This document shows positions 10,736 to 19,600 of a stretch of 64,000 nucleotides of DNA, piece by piece; within the stretch, counting starts at the first letter, position 1, and the number at the start of each line of letters is the position of its first letter. A model generated the notes under the pieces. It made no database searches. It was not told the origin of the DNA and saw nothing but the letters and a program-made list of their open reading frames with translations. Source of the stretch: Podarcis raffonei (lineage: Eukaryota; Chordata; Lepidosauria; Squamata; Lacertidae); contig NC_070614.1 in the NCBI RefSeq assembly GCF_027172205.1, positions 50,408,001 to 50,472,000 of the forward strand. The letters are read 5' to 3'. Made by a program: the position numbers and the translations under genes.

Positions 10736-12294
10736 CTGAAAAGGAGAAGGAAATTGAGGGACATGTTCAAAGAATGATGATCCCCCCCAAGGCTTTGGGG
10801 AGCAAATTGAAGGTTCGCATCATCCAGTTTTGACAGCGACCAGCTGGACACTCCTGGGCAACTCACAAACAGGCCACCCTCCTCTTTTCCTTATCTCCAG
10901 TGCACAGCAATTCAGAGGTAGACTGCTTCTGCACAGTGAAGATCTACTTAGCTGTCATGACTAAAATGTTTTGGCGGAATATTCTTCACGAATGTACCTC
11001 TTTTCAAAGGGCATCTAAACCACATCCTGTAGCAGCCAATCCCATAGCTCAGTTTCTATTTCCTTAAATAGAGATTGTGGGGGAGGGAGCCAGTTAATGT
11101 ATTATCAAAGGTTCGTTTTTAAATGGTTCCACAATTTCTGTCCCAGTTTTTTTACACAGAGAATACACACAGCAGCTCATGGCAAAGGTGAATGGTCAAG
11201 CAACTCAACGAAGCTGCTCCCTTTGCCCCTTCTGCCCTTTCCCTGCCCCTTCGCTCTATCCCTGTCCCAGCCACACTATCTTTTTCAGACATCTTCCCTT
11301 CTCTCTGACATGCCAATCATTTCCCCCTCCTTATCTGCCACCCCCAAACTTGTCCTTTTGGTCCTTCTTCCTGGATAGCTCAGTTGGCTAGAGCGTGGTG
11401 CTGATGATGCCAAGGTTGCAGGTTTGATCCCCGTAAGGGGCAGCTGAATATTCCTGCATTGCAGGGGGGTGGGACTAGATGATCCACTGGGTCCCTTCCA
11501 ATTCTACAATTCAATTATTCTTCCTATGGGGTCTCTTGGTCCTTTTTCTGCCTGGGACACACCCCGCTCCCTGTTCCTCCAATCGCCTTTCATCCTTTTA
11601 TCTCCCAGCCAACAGGACGTTGTCCCTCTCTTGACTGATAAGTCTCTCCTGCATTTCCAGGTTGCCAGGCTCTGGGTTCAAGTTTTCCTCCCCTCTGGAA
11701 ACTCCTTGCATGGTTTGTGGGTGCTCTTCGCCTCCAACTATGTTCAAAACTTTAAGAACTGAACTGCTGCCTGAGCTGGCTCTTTCGCTCCTCCCTTCCT
11801 CCTTGTGTGCCACGACCATTGTTATTTTGGTCGGCCAGTCTAGGAACACTTTTTGGAAGAAATGCTTGAAATAAATAAAAACTCATGAAGATAACACACA
11901 CATCACATCACATCAGTGTTATACCAGCATTAGTTGCCATTACCTCTGAGGCTTCCTAGTGGCGCTGAACATTTCAACATACTCAGAATTTGCTTCTTCC
12001 CTGTTTTCCTGTTCGGATCTCAACGCTTCCAGAGTGGAAATGGAGAGAGAAAAGAGAAGAAAGATGGTGAGACAGGGCTGGTCCTGTAAATAAACCTCTT
12101 GTGGCTGGGAGTTCCACAGGACAGACACAGGCAAGGCTCCCTCCGACATCCTAACCACATCCAATACGAAGGAAGACAAAACAAATGCTTGGTTTTGTTG
12201 CTTTTAACCAACACTGCTCTCACGGCCACCGCTCTCATGACATAGAGAGGAGCATCATCCCCTAAAGATCTTAAGCAGGCTTCTACATACATAG

Positions 12295-12336
<42 letters not shown>

Positions 12337-15300
12337 ATAATAATAATAATAATAATAATTATTATTTATGTATACCCTGCCCACCTTTTGGGTTACCCAG
12401 CCACTCTGGGCGGCTCCCAACAGAATATTAAAAACATGATCAAACAACAAACATCAAAAACTTCCCTAAACAGGACTGCCTTCAGATGCCTTCTAAAATT
12501 CAGATAGTAGTTTATTTCCTTGACATCTGATGGGAGGACGTTCCAGAGGGTGGGTGCCACCACCGAGAAAGCCCTCTGCCTGGTTTCCTGTAACTTGGCT
12601 TCTCGCAGGGAGTGAACCACCAGAAGGCCCTCAGAGCTGGACCTCAGTGTCTGGGCTGAGTGATGGAGGTGGAGATGCTCCTTCAGGTATACTGGGCCAA
12701 TGATATGAGAGGCCCACAGTCTCCAGCATCACCTACCTCTCTTCCTTCTCATGCAGTAAAAAGCAAGAGGGACCATCAGGATCACCAGTGGAATTGCCCA
12801 GTGTGCATATAGCAGGGGTGAGGAAGAGCAATTTGGTGCCCAAGCTGCAGGAAGGAAAGAAGGGGATTTGGCTGTTGGTATGAATAAGGAGAGGGGAGAC
12901 TCCATTGCAGCCGTTGTTGTTGAAGACACAGTAACAGTAATTCAGTGAAGTTAAAAACATATCAGTATATCGGTATACCGATATACCAAAGGAACAGAAA
13001 AGACATTATATGTATGCGACAACAGCCACATGGATGCTGCTAGCCTAGAGATGGAAAGAAAATTATGTCCCTACCAGAGAAGAAAGGCAAATAAAACTGT
13101 TGGACTATGCTGAAAGGGCAAAACTGACTGCAAGACTCAGGAACCAAGGAGACCTAAATTCAATAAAGAAAGGGGAAAATTTATAATTTATCTAGGTGAT
13201 CACTGTAAACAGATGAAAACCCTAGCAGGATTTTAATAACACTTGCAATGTAACTAATATTATGGACAAGATGGGAAGATATAAAATACGGATTGTGGAA
13301 AAATATGCAGCTAAGAGGGTGTACGATAGGACCCACGGAGGGGAAGATGGAAAATCCAGAGATTTGGAGAAATCTCTAATTATGGGTATGTAATTTGGAT
13401 TGTTATGAATTAATATTTGTAAAATATTAGGGCATGGCTCACCTGTGAGATTCACCGTTTGGCTCCAGGGAGACATGATCCATCGGCTGCTCAGTTTCTG
13501 CTCATACCTGCAAGCAAATCCCCCAGTGTGGATGCTGGCTGTGACTTGGACCAGGGTGTTTGCAGAGGCGTTCGAGAAGGCATTCCTGGGTTCTCCGGAG
13601 TCCACCAGAGACTCTTCACTGCTGGAGGAAATCTTGACCCCATCCTTGTAGAAATGGAACCTTTGCTCTGCGTCGCTGCCAAAGGCCGAGCAAGTGAGGC
13701 GCAGGAATCCCCCTTCCTTCACCACTCCAGACGGAGGGTCCACTGTCAGCACCGGGGCAGGAGGAGGATCTGGAGAAGACAGCCACAAAGGAGAGGACGT
13801 TAGGAGGGACCACAAGATGAGGAAAAGCTGTTGCTCAATGTCAGAGCATCTATCTGCTTGTCCTAAATTCCAACCCTGGCAGGGAGATTCAATCCCTGGC
13901 AGGGGGAAGAAGAAGAAGAAGAGTTTGGATTTGATATCCCACTTTATCACTCCCTTTAAGGAGTCTCAAAGCGGCTAACATTCTCCTTTCCCTTCCTTCC
14001 CCACAACAAACACTCTATGAGGGCTGAGAGACTTCAGAGAAGTGTGACTGGCCCAAGGTCACCCAGCAGCTGCATGTGGAGGAGCAGAGACGCGAACCCG
14101 GTTCACCAGATTACGAGTCTACCACTCTTAACCACTACACCACACTGGCTACAGGAGCTACTGGAGCTGTCCGTAAAAGAAAATTAATACAATGGCTAAG
14201 TGATTTGGAGTCTTTGGTTCACTGAGGTTTTAGGTTCACTGCAATGTATCTAATATTATGGACAAGATGGGAAGATATAAAATATGGATAGTGGAAAAAT
14301 ATGCAGTTAAGAGGGTGTACAATAGGACCCATGGAGGGGAAGTTGGAAAGTCCACAGATTTGGAGAAATCTCTAATTATGGGTATGTAATTGGGATTGTT
14401 ATGAATTAATATTTGTAAAATATTAGGGCATGGCTCACCTGTGAGATTCACCGTTTGGCTCCAGGGAGACATGATCCATCGGCTGCTCAGTTTCTGCTCA
14501 TACCTGCAAGCAAATCCCCCAGTGTAGATGCTGGCTGTGACTTGGACCAGGGTGTTTGCAGAGGCGGTCGAGAAGGCATTCCTGGGTTCTCCGGAGTCCG
14601 CCAGAGACTCTTCACGGCTGGAGGAAATCTTGACCCCATCCTTGTAGAAATGGAACCTTTGCTCTGTGTCGCTGCCAAAGGCCGAGCAAGTGAGGCGCAG
14701 GAATCCCCCTTCCTTCACCACTCCAGACGGAGGGTCCACTGTCAGCACCGGGGCAGGAGGAGGAGCTACAGGAGCTGTCCATAAAGGAAAATGAGTACAA
14801 TGGCTAAGTGATTTGGAGTCTGTGGCTCGCGGAGGTTTTAAGGGGCAAGCCATAACTAAATCAGGTTCATCCAGGCAGGGTTGTGGGTTCATGAATTCCC
14901 CACTTGGACTTCAGGAGGGGAGTGGAGAGGAGAAGATCAGGAGCATGTAAACGTTAGCTGGCTAAACTCTTAATCCCCGTTTGGGGATCTGCACTACTCA
15001 TGTCAAGGGATGCGGGGGGGGGGGGCCCTGTGGGTTAAACCACAGAGCCTAGGACTTGCCGATCAGAAGGTCGGCAGTTCGAATCCCCGCGACAGGTTGA
15101 GCTCCCGTCCCTGCTCCTGCCAACCTAGCCGTTTGAAAGCACGTCAAAGAGCAAGTAGATAAATAGGTACCGCTCCGGCGGGAAGGTAAACGGTGTTTCC
15201 GTGCGCTGCTCTGGTTCGCCAGAAGCGGCTTAGTCCTGCTGGCCACATGACCCGGAAGCTGTACGCCGGCTCCCTCAGCCAATAAAGCGAGATGAGCGCC

Positions 15301-16601
15301 GCAACCCCAGAGTCGGCCACGAATGGACCTAATGTTCAGGGGTCCCTTTACCTTTACCTATGGGTTACAGCGCTATCTTCCAAGAAACAAAGACAGATCC
15401 ACATTGCAGTCTGAGCAGATATCAACAAGGTTCCCACTTCCGAGGTAACCCTGGCATCTAAGAACATCACCCGCTGGCTTATAACCATGCCAGACCAGTG
15501 GTCCTGCTAGCATTGTATGCACTGACTGGCAGCATCTCTCTCCAGGTCCTCAGGCAGGAGAGTTTCCCAGACCTACCAGGAGACAACGGGGATTGAACCT
15601 GGGATATTCTAGGGCAACCTTCCCCTTCGTCTTCCAAGAGAACGACGTGTTTTTTAAGGCCTCACCCATCACTGAAATCCTGACCCTTCTGCTTTCTGGG
15701 GATGAGATGTTCCAGCTCGATTCCGCAGCTTGGTACGTGCAAAGATGCTCCCCGCTGTCTTGAGGAGACAAGCGCCTCGTGTATGTAAAGGAGGCCAGAG
15801 GAGAAGGGGGCCTGTAGTCATACAACAGCCATCGGTCCCTCCCAAAGAGAACCCTCGACATGAGAAGGTTTTCAGGAGCAGAGCATGTGAGGTTCACAAT
15901 CTCCCCACTGCTGTAGATGTCAAGCTTCGGGGACACAGAGAAGAACGGAGGACGAAGATGGCCTGAGAAGCAAATAAACAGATAAGGAATAAGAAGCAAG
16001 ACTTATTTGGTGATTCCCCATTTCCCTTCAAAATGCAAAACATAAGACTGCAGGGGAGTTTGGCAGGGGAGGAGACCAGGGTGGCCTGCAACAAAATGTT
16101 GCAGTGTATGCCTAGCAGTTAATAGTTGTGTTCTTGCTGCAACAGGAGCTTCCTTGCCCTGTTCAGGATTTGTAGGGAAGGGGGGGGGGTTTCAGGGTGG
16201 GGGAAAGGATAAAACGTCCCCCCGACCTTCTCTTTCTCCTATAGTGCTAGGAGACAAGGGGCAGCCAGCCTAGTGGTGTGTTCAGGGGCCCATGTTCTCA
16301 GGGGCCCCTCTGAAGCAGCTCCAGGTTCATTTCAAGGGGGGATTTCAAAATAAATTCACCTCCCCTGCAGGAGAAGCTTTGGAACAGTATACATGAGATA
16401 GGGATTGATTTATTTTTCTCCCGAAACTGCAGCTCACCAGGGTTGCTGCTGCTACGATGCCTACATGAAGTCTCTCCAGGGACCATAATGTGAGTCTGAA
16501 ATTGTCCTCTTAATCCAGCCCAAAGCATCCCCATAGTTCATGCCTCCAGTGTCTCTTTCTCCCAGGGGGTACTCTTGTACTCTTTGCCACAGTTAAGGGA
16601 T

Positions 16602-16655
<54 letters not shown>

Positions 16656-19600
16656 ATTATTATTATTATTATTAATTATCTGTGCCCCGCCCATCTGACT
16701 GGGTTTCCCCAACCACTCTGGGCGGCTCACAATATAATATTATAAACATGATAAGACATCAAATATTTAAAAAATTCTTAAGGAAGGCACCTTCTGGTGT
16801 CTTCTAGAAGTCAGGTAGTTGTTTATTTCCTAGTGGGTGCCACTACCAAGAAGGCCCTCTGCCTTCTGATGATATGAACTAGCCAAACTTAACTCACCTA
16901 TAATGGAAATGCGGTTACTCCGTTCAGACAGTTGTCCTGCACTGTTATCTTCCAAGTAGGCACAGACAAATGTTTTCTTTGTTTCCTGAAATCCAGCAGT
17001 AATTTCCAGGGTATTATCAAACTGTTCTTGGGGTCTAGTGTAATTACCATCTGCCTTCATTTCATAAAATAAGAACTTGGCTGCCAGCTTCCCTTCCGGG
17101 TGAGAGCATTTCAACTTGATCCGTTGTCCCTGGAGAAAGGTCTGTCTTGGAGGGATGATGGACAGCTCTGGAGCTGGTGGACGCAGAACTGCATTGGGGA
17201 AAGAGAAGAAGTACAAGGGGAAAATGCCATTCAGCCCCTTCCTTAAGTTATTCTCCCATAGTCCCTCATCCACGAATTTTTTTAATGAGCTGTTGGTTCA
17301 AGGTATGCTTGTTTTGTGCCAAGAATGCCTTGGTCCTTCTTAGTCCTGCATTAAACAAATACTACACACAAATTTCCACAATTCTATTCCATTAACTGGT
17401 GGAACTTTTCAGCAAAACCATTCGATTTTTGAGAAACCTAATTTCTTGAGAAAAGCTCACCTAAAGAAGCATGTTTGAACCATGGGTTGCAGATGTTGTT
17501 GGACTGCAATACCCATCAAGCTGCTTGGTGGATGACTGATGGGAGTTGTAGACCAATAATCTCTCTCCCCCTCAATAAGCAAGCAGATTAATGAGAAAAG
17601 GAAATAGGACTTTGGGAGGATTACAGAATTTCTGATGATATTTGAATTTTGTACATATTCAAATTCTATTAATAAAATTCCCCTCCTCTTCCTTTGACCA
17701 GCCAAAATACTCAGTTTCAATCCAGCTTCCCAATTCAACTTCCAAGAGATCCGTATTGCAAAGAAAGACCTCCTCACCCAAAATCCTGATGGAGTTGCTC
17801 TCTCTGGATGCGATCTCTCGCCCGGATTCCACAATGTGGTACCTGCAGGAGTAATCTCCACCATCTTGAATAACCAGGCGCAGGGTGTGTGTGACGTTGC
17901 TCAGAGAGGAGGAGGAGGAAAGTGGAAATCTGCCCTAAAACTTGCTCAGACCATAATGCAGTAAAGTTGGAGATGAAGCAAACGACACCCGGCTCCTTTA
18001 GATGGAGGATGAATGACGCTTTACTTAGAGATGAAGAAGTGTATAAAAAGGCCCAAAAAGCTTTGAGAGATTATTTTGAAATAAACATGACTACTAATGT
18101 GGAAAAAAGAGTAATCTGGGATGCCAGTAAAGCCGTGATGAGAGGGTTCCTGATTCAACAGAATGCAATAAAGAAGAGAAGTCGAAATGAGAAAAAGGAT
18201 AAAATTCTGGAGAAAATAAAAGAAGGAGAGAAAAAACTGAGAGTAAAGCCAAAGTCACAGGAGATCTTGAAAGAAATAAAGTTACTTCAGGTACAATATA
18301 TGGAATTGATGAACCAGGAAATAGAATGGAAAATTAAACAAATGAGACAGAAGACATTTGAATCAGCGAACAAATGTGGGAAACTACTAGCTTGGCAACT
18401 GAAAAAAAGACAAAAATTAAATACTATTACAAATTTGGAAGTAGAAGGAAAAGATATACACAACCCAATTGAGATTAGAAACTGCTTCCAGAAATATTTC
18501 AAACAATTATATGCACAAGGGCCACAGAACGAAATGGACATAGACCGATTTTTGAAGATAAATGGATTACAAAAAATTTCACAAGAAAGCAAACTTATGT
18601 TGAACTGTAAAATATCTGACCAGGAGATAGAAGGTGCCATTCAAAATATGCAAGTAGGCAAGTCTCCAGGACCGGATGGGTTGACTTCCAGTTATTACAG
18701 ATCTTTGAAAGAGTGGATATTAAAACCATTGAAGGAAGTCTTCAATGAAATCTTGGAAGGGAAAAGGGCCTATATTACACTAATACCAAAAACAGAGACT
18801 GAAAAGACTCAACTTAGGAACTACCGTCCCACATCCTTATTAAATGTGGATTACAAAATCTTTGCTGACATCTTGGCTAAGAGACTGAAAAAAGTACTGA
18901 TTGAGGAGATTCATAAGGACCAAGCGGGCTTTCTTCCGGGAAGACATCTTTCTGACAATTTGAGGAATATAATTGACATTTTGGAAAAGCTAGAAGTGAA
19001 CATAAATACTAAAGCAGTTTTGATATTTGTGGACACGGAGAAAGCCTTTGACAATATTTCTTGGAGTTTTATGAAAAAGAACCTACAGGGTATGGGGGTA
19101 GGCCATGGTTTTGAGAATGGTATAGGTGCAATATATTCAGAACAAGCGGCTAAATTAATTGTAAATAATGTGGTTACAGATCAATTTAAGATAGAAAAAG
19201 GGACACGACAGGGGTGCCCAATTTCCCCATTACTTTTTATATCGGTCCTGCTGAACATGATTAGAAGGGACCGGATGGTTAGAGGTATACAGATCGGAGC
19301 TAAACAGTTCAAATTGAGAGCATTTGCAGATGACCTAGTTTTGACACTACAGGAGGCAGAATCTAGTACTAAAAGAGTTTTAGAATTAATTCAAGAATTT
19401 GGTCAGGTTGCAGGGTTCAAACTGAACAAGTTAAAAACTAAGGTTCTTGAGAAAAATTTAACACCGATTGAAAGAGAGAAGTTTCAGAATGAAACAGGAC
19501 TGACGGTGGTTAAGAAGGTGAAATACCTGGGGATTAACATGACAGCTAAAAATGGGAATTTGTTTAAAGATAATTATGAAAAATGTTGGGCTGAAGTGAA

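Larger units (their letters stand above)
13235..14770. repeat. Tandem duplication containing an Ig exon
   Basis: Two direct copies of about 535 bp (13235-13775 and 14233-14771) each hold L1 3'-UTR sequence, a donor site and a V-type Ig exon. They differ by few bases. A third copy, without most of the L1 part, lies inverted at about 1310-1870. Confidence 0.85.

Noticed and set aside
11374-11450. tRNA-like A and B boxes
   Set aside because: Part of a SINE head; no acceptor stem pairing or terminator. The same holds for the heads of the Sauria and other SINE copies.
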